Positions 32,371-41,314 of a stretch of DNA of 64,000 nucleotides are shown here, piece by piece (within the stretch, counting starts at the first letter, position 1; each line of letters opens with the position of its first letter). A model generated the notes under the pieces. It was not told the DNA's origin, searched no databases, and was given only the letters and a program-made list of their open reading frames with translations. A program made the translations under genes and the position numbers. Source of the DNA: Gracilimonas sp965227785 (GTDB lineage: Bacteria > Bacteroidota > Rhodothermia > Balneolales > Balneolaceae); assembly GCF_965227785.1 (NCBI RefSeq), contig NZ_OZ245785.1, positions 2,728,001 to 2,792,000 of the forward strand, in the 5' to 3' direction.

Positions 32371-33879
32371 TTAGAACCGGGTGGTAAATCGGATTTCAAC
32401 GCCTTCAAAATCCAGGATCTCGTAACAGATGCCGGAGGTACAGGCCGGGCCTCCGCGTCGCTTGCCTGCGAATACATCCAACGTGTGAGTTTGGTTGATC
32501 TTGTATCGCACATTTCCGCCCAGCCAAGTGCGGAGTTCCTCCTCCACTTCAAAAGTACGCGGGTCGTCGGTTAGCAGAAGATCATCGGTTGCTTCAAAAA
32601 CGAGGCTCAGCGTAAAATCCGGAACCAGTGAATAAGCGATAGAAGCATAATAATTCTCTACATTCTGCGAGAAGGCGGTTTTATAATAGGTCTGAAACTG
32701 AAGGTCCAGGGCCAGGCTCCATTCATAATTGAAGCTTTTATCCGTAATCAGCCCTACCGAAATGCGGTTTTCTTCTCCTTTACGCTCATCGGTGGCATAA
32801 TCGAAAAAGCTTTTGAAGGAGAGAAAATCGGATGCCTGGTAATATCCTTCCAGGAAATACTCCCGGTACTCGTTGGTCCGAAAAACCTCGTTCGTAGCGG
32901 TGGTAACGTTTGCCGTAATCGAATGGCCATCTTCAAAATTAAAAAACGCCTCAAACTGAAAGCCGGATTCATTGGCCGTACTTAGCACGTGCGTACTTCG
33001 GTTCAGCACGGGATAGGTGTGCTCTTTGATGAGTGAAGGCGGGTCGTTATAGCCAGAGCCCAGGCGGAACTGGTTGTAGTTTTTGTATTCGAAGCTCAGT
33101 CCAAACGACTCATAGAAATAATTGAGTCCGGAGTACAAGGCGTATGAATCTTCTTCATCAAACAGGAAAAGGGTAATGTCGGTATCAAAAGCATATTCGC
33201 CGTATATCTGCAGATCGAAGGGGAGGTTGTAGTTGTACATCAGCGAGGCCAGTTCCCGGTATTCATCCTGTCCGTCGGAACGGCTTCGCATGAAAGCTCC
33301 GCCAATGCTGAGGTCCTCCGTGAGATAAAAACTGGATTCCACGGCTTCTACCAGGTCGGGGCGGCGAGCACTGTCGGGTTTGAAATTAGGAGGGAGCGGA
33401 TTGAAAAGGGGGCGGGCTCGCAAGGCGGTAGCTTCAATCCAGTCGTTTTTATAGCCTATGGAAACACCCTCCTGATCGCGGTTAAAAGCGTAGCGGGTGC
33501 GGTAAAAGGAATCCTCAAAAACAGAACCCGGGATTTCATAACTGCGTAGCAAGAGTCCGCGCCCAATGGTTTGATAAAAATTTCCGACTCTTAGTTTGAA
33601 GTGGTCATCTTCATACTGAAGCCGCTTCTGCGTGAGGCTGAAATAATTCCGGTCATTGAATGGCGTCAGGAAATGTTCAAAGCGGCCATATACGCTTATT
33701 TTTCCCTGATCGTAAAACAAATTCAGCTGGTCGTAAGAAGTGGTGAGGTCGGTGTTCTCCTCGTAAGGGAGATTGCCATATTGAAATTCAAACATATTGG
33801 TTCCGTACAACTGTGCAAATGAAGGAGCAGAGCCGCTTAACAGAACCCCGAATGATATGAGCAGCAGGCGGCCGGTCAC
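32371..33879 (-). CDS. DUF6029-like outer-membrane beta-barrel protein
   Basis: The 502-aa protein has a signal peptide (cleaved near GSAPSFAQLYG) and then alternating, aromatic-rich beta strands throughout, ending in FEGVEIRFTTRF, an outer-membrane C-terminal strand. Segments such as RVGNFYQTIGRGLLLRSYE and RTRYAFNRDQEGVSIGYK match my memory of DUF6029 proteins of Bacteroidota. It overlaps the TlpA-like gene by 4 bases and precedes the sorting-domain redoxin by 12 bases. A cysteine pair lies near the C-terminus (GGPACTSGICYEI), which may be the target of its redox neighbours. Confidence 0.85.
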   Translation of the reverse strand: MTGRLLLISFGVLLSGSAPSFAQLYGTNMFEFQYGNLPYEENTDLTTSYDQLNLFYDQGKISVYGRFEHFLTPFNDRNYFSLTQKRLQYEDDHFKLRVGNFYQTIGRGLLLRSYEIPGSVFEDSFYRTRYAFNRDQEGVSIGYKNDWIEATALRARPLFNPLPPNFKPDSARRPDLVEAVESSFYLTEDLSIGGAFMRSRSDGQDEYRELASLMYNYNLPFDLQIYGEYAFDTDITLFLFDEEDSYALYSGLNYFYESFGLSFEYKNYNQFRLGSGYNDPPSLIKEHTYPVLNRSTHVLSTANESGFQFEAFFNFEDGHSITANVTTATNEVFRTNEYREYFLEGYYQASDFLSFKSFFDYATDERKGEENRISVGLITDKSFNYEWSLALDLQFQTYYKTAFSQNVENYYASIAYSLVPDFTLSLVFEATDDLLLTDDPRTFEVEEELRTWLGGNVRYKINQTHTLDVFAGKRRGGPACTSGICYEILDFEGVEIRFTTRF

Positions 33880-34364
33880 TCTTTCAGCAGTTTTTCAATT
33901 TCGGCCCGAATCATTTTTTCTTCGCCGGGGGTGTATCCTTCATGAAAATACACCACTTCGTCTTCACTGTTTACGATCAGTAGGGTGGGAACGGCTTGCA
34001 CCCTTAGGCGGGACATCACATTATTGTCGGTATCCAGCAAGACGGGATAATCCACGCCCAGGGATTTGGCAAAAGGCTTAACCTTAGACAGGTTTCGGGG
34101 GCCATCCACGCTGATGCCAATAAACTGAACACCGCGTGCTTCCAGCTCATCATTCATCTCCACAAACTTGGGGATAGATTTAATGCAGGGTTTACACCAG
34201 GTGGCCCAAAAATCGATGACCGTCAGCTTTTCTCCCTTCAGGTCTTCATAGGCTACCGTCCGGTTGTCCAGGTTCTTCAGCTTAAAATTATGGACTTTAG
34301 GTCCGCTGATCACAGCTGCTGAAATAAACAATAAGAGCGATAAGAAAATCTTCATGGCTGTCAT
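33876..34364 (-). CDS. TlpA/ResA-like periplasmic thioredoxin
   Basis: The 162-aa protein has an N-terminal signal (MKIFLSLLLFISAAVISG) and a TlpA-type thioredoxin domain with WATWCKPC (C57, C60), the central IPKFVEMNDELEARGVQFIGISVDG insert typical of the family and the cis-Pro loop VQAVPTLLIVN. It reduces or isomerises disulfides in the periplasm. It is the first gene of the operon with the barrel and the sorting-domain redoxin. ATG 34364 and an internal ATG at 34355 are both possible starts. Confidence 0.92.
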   Translation of the reverse strand: MTAMKIFLSLLLFISAAVISGPKVHNFKLKNLDNRTVAYEDLKGEKLTVIDFWATWCKPCIKSIPKFVEMNDELEARGVQFIGISVDGPRNLSKVKPFAKSLGVDYPVLLDTDNNVMSRLRVQAVPTLLIVNSEDEVVYFHEGYTPGEEKMIRAEIEKLLKE

Positions 34365-34690
34365 TTAAAGAGATAGACAACCATGAAACGGAAAATCTTA
34401 CTTAATTGCCGAAAGGCCTAAATAAACTGCTCATCTGGTTCAAAAGAAGGGCCACGAAGGTACGAAGTCCTGAAGAAACATGAAGGGGAATGGGGTAAGA
34501 AAAACTTAGTGCACCTTAGTGTCCTTGTGTCTTGGTGGCGAAAAAGTAGGGGCCACTAAGGCACGAAGACACAAAGAAACATAAAGGGGAATGAGGCGAA
34601 ATGATACTTTTTGTTAACAAATCAAAAATATTTAGCGGAGCAAGTTAAATAGAATCCTTAATAATTTATCTAATTAAATAAGTTTTCAAC
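34365..34690. repeat. Gene-free stretch with dispersed repeat copies (34440-34600)
   Basis: The 326-base gap between the TlpA-like gene and the ABC/M1 gene contains two repeat units like those at 25 kb: a half unit GGGCCACGAAGGTACGAAGTC, then ACTTAGTGCACCTTAGTGTC and CTTGTGTCTTGGTGGCG, then GGCCACTAAGGCACGAAGAC and ACAAAGAAACATAAAGG. The remainder (34600-34690) is AT-rich without a gene. Confidence 0.72.
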
Positions 34691-37600
34691 TTACTCATCC
34701 TCCCTTGAAGGCGGTCTCCTATTGTCATTCGAAATAGTGTCGATCAGTTTGTTGTAAGGATCGATACCGGCTGAAGCGGGTTCTTCATCCACGGTGATGG
34801 TCAGGTCATTCAGGATTTCGGTAAACTTATGCTTCTTGAAATACAGTACTGTTTCCTGCCCGAGGGAATCGGTTCCGAATACACCTACATCCACCCAGTC
34901 CTGAAGTGGCAGTGACTTAACCGGTAGCCGTCGGTCTTCAATCTCTATGGCCAGGCTGTCGCCGGCTTCATCGGTATAAATTCGCTTGCCGGTTTCCCCC
35001 GTTCTGTATTTGGAAACCTGCAGCGTCAGGTTCACTTCATAGGTGCTGCTGTCCAGCTCGGTGTAGGTGGCATCTTCCACCCGGTTATCGTACAAGGTAA
35101 TGGTTTCAAACATATCCTTGATTAAGTACTGAAGGGAATCCGGTGTTGCGGCTTTCAGGTACTCAAGCAATTCCAGAGAAGTGGTGTAAGGTGGCTCCTG
35201 GAAGGCGACTTCATCTATATAGTCGCTGAGTGCCGCATTCAGCTTGTCCTCACCGATGTAATCACTCAAGGCATAAAACACCAGGGAGCCCTTGTTGTAA
35301 TGGATGTACTGCTGGTTTTCGTTATAGACAAGGGGCAGCTCTTTCTTGGATTCCATCGTACGGCCGATAAGGTATCGATCAAGGGCATCCTTCAGGAACA
35401 CCCGCATCTGATTCTCGCCGTGTTCTTTTTCCAACACTTTCAGCGAACTGTATTCGGATAGACTTTCGGAAAGCATGGTGGCTCCCTGTACATTCGCGCC
35501 AATCACCTGGTGCGCCCACCACTGATGCGCTACTTCATGGGCGGTTATACTGAATGGATAATTCAGGCCATCTTCGTTGGTCGTATCCACTTCGGCTATA
35601 AAACCAATGGCTTCGGAATAAGGAATAGTGTTGGCAAAGGACTGTGCAAAACTTCCTCCCGTACGCGGAAACTCGATAATACGAAGCTGCTGATGCTGAT
35701 ACGGACTGTATTCAGAAGTATAGTAGTCCAGCGACTTCTTCATCCCGTTCATCATATGGTCCAGGTTGTAATCGTGGCCTTTGTGGTAGTAGATCTCAAG
35801 GGCTATATCATTCCAGGTATCTTTAACCACCTCAAACTCAGCGGAGATAAAGGAATAAAAGTTGACCATGGTGCTATCCATTTTATAATGGAAATAGCGG
35901 CGGTCGTTTTCTTCCCATTCATCCTGCAGGTATCCCGGTGCAATGGCAATTTGCTCAGGCGAAGTACTGATGGTCGTTTCAAATTCAATCCAATCGGCAT
36001 CGCCGGAAATGTAGTTATTCATACGGGCAGCACTGTCGGTGGGCGGAGCCATTCGTTCTTTAGGAGGGAGTCCATATCGTTCGCGGGCATCCGTTCCTGA
36101 CAACTCCATCGACTCCTGATATCCCAATCTTGGAAAGAGGGTGTTGTTGATAAAGGTACCGTTATGACGAACTGGTGAATTGTTTCTGAGGATTTCATTC
36201 GGTTTGTTTGAAATCGCGAACGAAAAGAGCAAGGTATCGCCCGGGAGCATAGGTTTATCCAAACGGTAGATATCGTAGTTCATGGAGTCATCTTCCATCA
36301 CCAATGTATAAGGCTGATTGAAGCTAAACGAGCTGATAAAATTGTTGTGATCAATGTGGATGGAATCAATCGGGACGTTCGTTTTATTCTTCAGAATGTA
36401 GGTTCCGGCAGCTTTGAAGTCCCGCGTTTCGGGCACTAAATCCAGATTGATGGTTGATGAAATGATGCGAGGCTGAGGGATGCCTTTGAACTTCCCGTAG
36501 TTCTTTTCCCACTGAGCAGCCCTTTGTTCTCTTTCTTTGGATGAGAGCCGTTCGTATTTGATGTTATCCACGTAGTAAATCCAGCTGCCGATAGAGAGAA
36601 ATCCAACCAGCGAAAGGGTAAATGTGGCTTTCAGAGCCGGAGTGAATTCCCGCTTCGCATTTTGCAATCGCTCTTTGATACTGCCGGGTAAGCCTCTTCG
36701 GAAAAGAATAATGGAGAGTACATAAAAGGCGATTCCCAACAGCAGCCAGTATGCTTTGTACACATAATATTCAGCAAGTGATGAACCGTATCCGTTCATG
36801 TCGGAATATTGGGTACCTGGTCCCTGATTGTATTTAAAGATATCCTGTTCGATGCCTATGCTGCCGAGGAATGAAATCCCGATGGAGATCAAGAGCAAGA
36901 GAATAAAGCCAATGTAGTAGTTCTTGAAAAAGGTGTGGAAGAGGATGGCGAGCAATCCCCAAATTACTACATGGACCAGTGATATGGCATATAGGTCAAA
37001 CAGGTAAAGTCCGATTTCGAAGTTGTAGTAGCCATTGAAAAGCTGAACGCCTATTCCGGCAATCATAATGATGGACAGCAAAATAACCTGCATTTTTACC
37101 AGGGCAATAAACTTGGACAGTAATATGGTCCAGTTTGGAGTTGGGGTAACATGCACCAGTTGATCTATGTTGGATGTCCGGCTGCGGTGTATTAGCATTC
37201 CGGCATAGAGGAAGGTCAGGATATTTATAAACAGGTTGAAGAAGGTGCCGGGTAGCTGCAGCATCTGCCAGGTTACCGGCAGGGTATCGGTTCCGAAAAT
37301 TTCAGCCCCAAGCAGAATTACGCTTAATGAAATCAGCAGACCTACCAAAGAGATAATGATAAATGCCCAGCCTTTGATAATGTATTTAAGGTCAATGTCA
37401 GAAAGTGTCCAGGCCAGCTTCAGGTTTTGTGCCCACGAAAAATCAAAATCCACTTTGGGAAGTGAGACCGTTAGAATACTCCCGAAGTTTTTCTTGGTAA
37501 CCCGCTCGCTTTTTTTACTTCGGAATAAGCTAAAAGAAAATGCCTGCTGACTGAAGCTGAATGCGCGGTAAACAAGAGCGAAGATAGCTATGCCCAAACC

Positions 37601-38353
37601 CGACCAAAGCAGGCGGTTGTATAAAATAACTTCACCCCAGGGGAGCGGGTTCTGGTTGCGTTCGTAGATGGTCCAGTACTCCGTATAATAGGCGTTGGCC
37701 TGAAAGCCGTATGGATCCAGTAAGGCCGCCAGCATTTTATTATCAAGATCCTGGGTAAGGTTGCCTGCGAAAATCTGTATCAGGAAAAGGGTCAAAATGG
37801 TAATAAAGCCGACATTGATGTTTCGTGTAAAGGTGACGACAGCAAAAACAATGGCCCCGAAGAAAATCAGGTTGGGGATGATGTAATAGATAAAAGGCTG
37901 CGTATAATTGATCAGCTTAAAAGGTCCCAGAAGGTCAGGATTGGTGCCGGGGAAAATGCTCCCCAAAAACACCCCTAAAGCTGCAGCAACCACTACCAGC
38001 GTTGCGATACAAATTCCGGCGAGAAACTTAGCCAACAAGTATTCCCACTTGGTAAAAGGGTAGGAGTAGAGCACGGAGTGCATCTCGTGCTTGTAGTCTT
38101 TATAAATTGTACCCCCAATGATGGCCGGGAGCAGGAAATACACGATGATGGCCATCTCATTCAGCAACCCGTTAATGGACGAGGCCGAGTTTACAATGGT
38201 GATGGAGTTGATGCTGACGGTAATGCTTTCAAATAATCCCGCTGCTGTTGCCATGGTAAACAATGACAACAAAAACAGGATGCCGGAATAGACATAGAAA
38301 GAAGGCTTGCGCAGCCAGTACCGCAATTCAAAAGTGAAGATGTTATAGAACAT
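34691..38353 (-). CDS. ABC-2 permease fused to M1-family aminopeptidase
   Basis: This 1220-aa protein has an N-terminal half (about 1-580) with some 12 membrane helices of the ABC-2 permease type, arranged as two repeats (FELRYWLRKPSFYVYSG... and LKLAWTLSDIDLKYIIKGW...). After a linker comes a gluzincin domain with HEVAHQWW (H939, E940, H943) and the downstream E963 in MLSESLSEY. That is the M1 zinc site; the spacing to the last glutamate is one residue longer than in classical M1 enzymes. The fusion is known in Bacteroidota. With the ATPase at 38372-39262 it forms an exporter; the peptidase faces the periplasm and may process the exported product. Substrate unknown. Confidence 0.93.
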   Translation of the reverse strand: MFYNIFTFELRYWLRKPSFYVYSGILFLLSLFTMATAAGLFESITVSINSITIVNSASSINGLLNEMAIIVYFLLPAIIGGTIYKDYKHEMHSVLYSYPFTKWEYLLAKFLAGICIATLVVVAAALGVFLGSIFPGTNPDLLGPFKLINYTQPFIYYIIPNLIFFGAIVFAVVTFTRNINVGFITILTLFLIQIFAGNLTQDLDNKMLAALLDPYGFQANAYYTEYWTIYERNQNPLPWGEVILYNRLLWSGLGIAIFALVYRAFSFSQQAFSFSLFRSKKSERVTKKNFGSILTVSLPKVDFDFSWAQNLKLAWTLSDIDLKYIIKGWAFIIISLVGLLISLSVILLGAEIFGTDTLPVTWQMLQLPGTFFNLFINILTFLYAGMLIHRSRTSNIDQLVHVTPTPNWTILLSKFIALVKMQVILLSIIMIAGIGVQLFNGYYNFEIGLYLFDLYAISLVHVVIWGLLAILFHTFFKNYYIGFILLLLISIGISFLGSIGIEQDIFKYNQGPGTQYSDMNGYGSSLAEYYVYKAYWLLLGIAFYVLSIILFRRGLPGSIKERLQNAKREFTPALKATFTLSLVGFLSIGSWIYYVDNIKYERLSSKEREQRAAQWEKNYGKFKGIPQPRIISSTINLDLVPETRDFKAAGTYILKNKTNVPIDSIHIDHNNFISSFSFNQPYTLVMEDDSMNYDIYRLDKPMLPGDTLLFSFAISNKPNEILRNNSPVRHNGTFINNTLFPRLGYQESMELSGTDARERYGLPPKERMAPPTDSAARMNNYISGDADWIEFETTISTSPEQIAIAPGYLQDEWEENDRRYFHYKMDSTMVNFYSFISAEFEVVKDTWNDIALEIYYHKGHDYNLDHMMNGMKKSLDYYTSEYSPYQHQQLRIIEFPRTGGSFAQSFANTIPYSEAIGFIAEVDTTNEDGLNYPFSITAHEVAHQWWAHQVIGANVQGATMLSESLSEYSSLKVLEKEHGENQMRVFLKDALDRYLIGRTMESKKELPLVYNENQQYIHYNKGSLVFYALSDYIGEDKLNAALSDYIDEVAFQEPPYTTSLELLEYLKAATPDSLQYLIKDMFETITLYDNRVEDATYTELDSSTYEVNLTLQVSKYRTGETGKRIYTDEAGDSLAIEIEDRRLPVKSLPLQDWVDVGVFGTDSLGQETVLYFKKHKFTEILNDLTITVDEEPASAGIDPYNKLIDTISNDNRRPPSREDE

Positions 38354-38371
38354 GATAAAAGATATTTAGGC

Positions 38372-39262
38372 TTAAGCGGCTACGACTTCTTTTTCTTCCC
38401 GGAGGGTGACGAAGTACACGTCTTCCAGTTCAGGACTTTTAGCTTCAAAACTTTCATCAGGTTTTTGGGTGCTGTGAACCCGGATGTTCAGCGTATTGTC
38501 CTGATTGAAGCTGGATGAAATCACATTAAACTTAGCCTCTTGTTCGTCGAGGGCATCACGTTCAATATTCTTGGTCCATATTTGTCCTTCAAGAGCTGTG
38601 ACGGCTTCTTTTGGCGTATGGTGACTGAGGATCTTACCGCCGTTCATAATGGACATATCAGTACAAAGTTCTTTCACATCATCTACAATATGGGTGGAGA
38701 AAATCACAATGTGGTTGGTTCCGATTTCGCGGAGTACGTTCAGGAACCGGTGTCGTTCGGAAGGATCGAGTCCGGCCGTAGGCTCATCTACAATAATCAG
38801 TTTGGGATCATTTAATAGCAGCTGGGCAATTCCGAATCGCTGTTTCATACCCCCGGAGTATCCGGCCACACTTTTGCGTCTCACCTCCATAAGGTTGGTC
38901 ACTTCAAGGGCGGTATCCACCATTTGGTTTCGCTGGTTTTTATCAGCAATGCCTTTTAATCGGGCGAAATAATGAAGCAGGTCTTCGGCCGACATTTTGG
39001 GATACACCCCAAAAGATTGCGGTAAATAACCCAGTACTTTCCTGAGGCTGTTTTTGTCGTTAAGGATGTCGATATCATCCAGGTAAGCGGTTCCGGTATC
39101 GGGAGCCTGAAGGGTGGCGATGGTTCGCATAAGCGTTGATTTACCGGCGCCATTTGGCCCCAGTAGTCCGAACATACCCGACTCAATTTCTATAGACACG
39201 TCATCCAGTGCCTTAACCCCGTTTTTATATGTTTTTGAAATATTGGAAAGTGATAGCTTCAT
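38372..39262 (-). CDS. ABC transporter ATP-binding protein
   Basis: The 296-aa ATPase has Walker A GPNGAGKST (residues 35-43), the signature YSGGMKQRFGIAQ, Walker B LIIVDEPTAGLD and the switch histidine in STHIVDD. The C-terminal 70 residues form a regulatory tail ending in a Glu-rich segment. It ends 18 bases before the permease-peptidase gene and powers that exporter. The closest known class is the ABC-2 / CcmA-type ATPases. Confidence 0.96.
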   Translation of the reverse strand: MKLSLSNISKTYKNGVKALDDVSIEIESGMFGLLGPNGAGKSTLMRTIATLQAPDTGTAYLDDIDILNDKNSLRKVLGYLPQSFGVYPKMSAEDLLHYFARLKGIADKNQRNQMVDTALEVTNLMEVRRKSVAGYSGGMKQRFGIAQLLLNDPKLIIVDEPTAGLDPSERHRFLNVLREIGTNHIVIFSTHIVDDVKELCTDMSIMNGGKILSHHTPKEAVTALEGQIWTKNIERDALDEQEAKFNVISSSFNQDNTLNIRVHSTQKPDESFEAKSPELEDVYFVTLREEKEVVAA

Positions 39263-39345
39263 TTTTTTGGCTGATTGAATAATAGTGACAGGTGTGAGTA
39301 TAAGTAAATCGGGAAGGATTCACCGAATAAAATTCACCTTAAAAA

Positions 39346-39984
39346 TCAGGAAGCTTCTTCTTGGGGAGCGACTAATACAATATATTTTTCGAACCGGACT
39401 TCAATCAGGTTTTTGCTCATTCCGATCTGTATTATTTTCTGGTAGAGTGCCCGGGCGTCATCAAGCGTACGGTCACTCTGTTCGATCTTGTCCAGTTTCC
39501 CATCGGCATCCATATCAAAGAAAAGCTCATTTTCACCGGTGCTGATATTGGAGATCTCAAATCGGTTATAGAGTAAGTCGCTATAAAACCCGATGGTTTG
39601 AATGGTGTACTTCAGGTTGTTTTCGGTGTGGGTGAAGATTCGTTTGTCTTTGCGGGCTTTAAACTTTTGCTGTGCTATGGCCTGCTGAATCCCATAGGTA
39701 TATATTTTATTAGCCTCGTCCAGTGATATCTCACCATATTGAACAAGGTCAAGAATCCCATCCTGATTGGTATCCATAGTGCGTAATACAGATTCCTTAC
39801 CCTCATACTGAATCAGGTAATTATACCCTTCGCCATCGGGAGCTGATATACTTATGATGTGATAGGTGTGTTGATCAAACTCAAAAGAAAAATCTGTACG
39901 GGTTGGCAAATCTTTAGAGGAGGAGCATTCCAGAATGTTCAGCCCGGACAAAAGTAGTAGTAAGATTTTTGGTTTGCACATCAT
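39346..39984 (-). CDS. Lipoprotein with two EF-hand-like calcium-binding loops
   Basis: The 212-aa protein starts with a lipoprotein signal (LLLLLSGLNILE-C20). Two DxDxDG loops are visible: DTNQDGILDLVQYGEISLDEA and DMDADGKLDKIEQSDRTLDDA, each followed by a helix, so it is likely to bind calcium. They lie about 80 residues apart. I do not recognise the overall family. It is near the ABC exporter but separated by 83 bases and may be transcribed with it; the next gene upstream is closed by the terminator at 40047-40077. Confidence 0.75.
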   Translation of the reverse strand: MMCKPKILLLLLSGLNILECSSSKDLPTRTDFSFEFDQHTYHIISISAPDGEGYNYLIQYEGKESVLRTMDTNQDGILDLVQYGEISLDEANKIYTYGIQQAIAQQKFKARKDKRIFTHTENNLKYTIQTIGFYSDLLYNRFEISNISTGENELFFDMDADGKLDKIEQSDRTLDDARALYQKIIQIGMSKNLIEVRFEKYIVLVAPQEEAS

Positions 39985-40046
39985 GACGCCCCCGGGTGTT
40001 AGGGAATACTAAATAGTAACTAATCGGGGTGGTGATTCAAAGTAAA

Positions 40047-40077
40047 AAAGCCCGATTCAGTATTAGAATCGGGCTTT
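40047..40077 (-). terminator. Terminator of the PD40 lipoprotein gene
   Basis: AAAGCCCGATTC (40047-40058) pairs perfectly with GAATCGGGCTTT (40066-40077) around a 7-base loop, with an A run on the left that is a T run on the minus strand. Confidence 0.88.
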
Positions 40078-40100
40078 ATAATATTTTAACTGTGACTTTA

Positions 40101-41186
40101 CTAATCTACCCAGTCAGCAACAAATACGTTCGTCGAGCGATCACCACCGTTATTTCGGTTAGATGAAAACACGATTTTTTTGCCATCGGGGGAGAACATC
40201 GGGAAGGAATCAAAAGCATCATCAAAGGTAACTTGTTCAAGCCCGGTGCCATCCACATTGATCATGAAGATGTTGAAAGGAAATCCACGCTGGGACTGAT
40301 GGTTGGAAGAGAATACAATTTTCTCACCGGATGGGTGAAAGTAAGGTGCCCAGTTGGCGTTGCCAAGGTCGGTAATTTGTCGAAGTCCGGTTCCGTCCAC
40401 ATTCACAATAAAAAGCTCCATGTTGGTTGGCTCAACCAGCCCTTCTTCCAGCAGTGATTTGTATTTAGCGATTTCTTCATCGGTTTCAGGTCGGGAAGCA
40501 CGGAAAATAAGCTGGCTGCCATCGGGGGAGAAGAAAGCTCCGCCATCATAACCGAGTTCATCGGTAATCTGAATTACGTTAGATCCGTCAGTATCCATAA
40601 TGAACAGTTCCAGGTCTCCGGTTCGGTTGGAGGTGAACACAATTTTGTCTCCTTTTGGGGAAACGGTGGGTTCGGCATCGTAGCCGGGTTCATCGGTGAG
40701 TTTGGAGATGATGTTGCCGTCTAAGTCAGCCTTGTAAATATCGTAACTGTCGTAAATAGGCCACACATAAGCTCCGCCTGCTACGCGTTCAGGGGTGGCA
40801 GGACATTGCATGCTTTCGGCGTGCGTAGATGAATATACAAAGGTGGAATCGCCAGGGAGAAAATAGGCGCATGTAGTTCGACCATTCCCTGTACTAACCA
40901 TAGGCGGCTCAAACCCGGGTTCTTTCTCAGAAATATCCATGTAAAAGATCTGGTCGCATTCCACACCCCACTCCGGGTTGTTGGATTGGAAAATCAGCTT
41001 ATCGCTGTCATAGCTCCAGTAAGCCTCGGCGTTATCACCTCCAAAAGTAAGTTGCTGAACATTGTGGAGGTGAACCTCTTCAGCATATTTCAGGGTGTCA
41101 GCTTCCGGATTGTACGGTTTTTTCTCCGGGGTAGAAGTACAGGAAATTGCAGCAAGTGCTACAACAAAAACAGAAATGAATTTCAT
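40101..41186 (-). CDS. TolB-like/PD40 beta-propeller lipoprotein
   Basis: The 361-aa protein starts at ATG 41184-41186 (MKFISVFVVALAAISCTS, lipobox before C16); the longer frame upstream gives an implausible N-terminus. The body contains five to six WD40-like PD40 units, for example GYDAEPTVSPKGDKIVFTSNRTGDLELF, GYDGGAFFSPDGSQLIFRASR and DSFPMFSPDGKKIVFSSNRNNG. These blades are typical of TolB and of periplasmic propellers that bind proteins. A Cys pair (VECDQ, TTCAY) is present in the N-terminal third. The partner is unknown. Confidence 0.9.
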   Translation of the reverse strand: MKFISVFVVALAAISCTSTPEKKPYNPEADTLKYAEEVHLHNVQQLTFGGDNAEAYWSYDSDKLIFQSNNPEWGVECDQIFYMDISEKEPGFEPPMVSTGNGRTTCAYFLPGDSTFVYSSTHAESMQCPATPERVAGGAYVWPIYDSYDIYKADLDGNIISKLTDEPGYDAEPTVSPKGDKIVFTSNRTGDLELFIMDTDGSNVIQITDELGYDGGAFFSPDGSQLIFRASRPETDEEIAKYKSLLEEGLVEPTNMELFIVNVDGTGLRQITDLGNANWAPYFHPSGEKIVFSSNHQSQRGFPFNIFMINVDGTGLEQVTFDDAFDSFPMFSPDGKKIVFSSNRNNGGDRSTNVFVADWVD

Positions 41187-41314
41187 GAATAGTTGATTGA
41201 ATTTTTCTAAAAGCATGAAGAAGATAAGGAAAATGGGAAACCGCCTCACAGAAATAATTCTGTAAGGATTTGTGGTGAAGGGGCTCTTACTGTAAATAAA
41301 AATCATCTGTAATT

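Noticed and set aside
35510..36100. 196-codon plus-strand frame opposite the M1 peptidase
   Set aside because: Opposite a conserved catalytic domain, no start context and no recognisable protein features.
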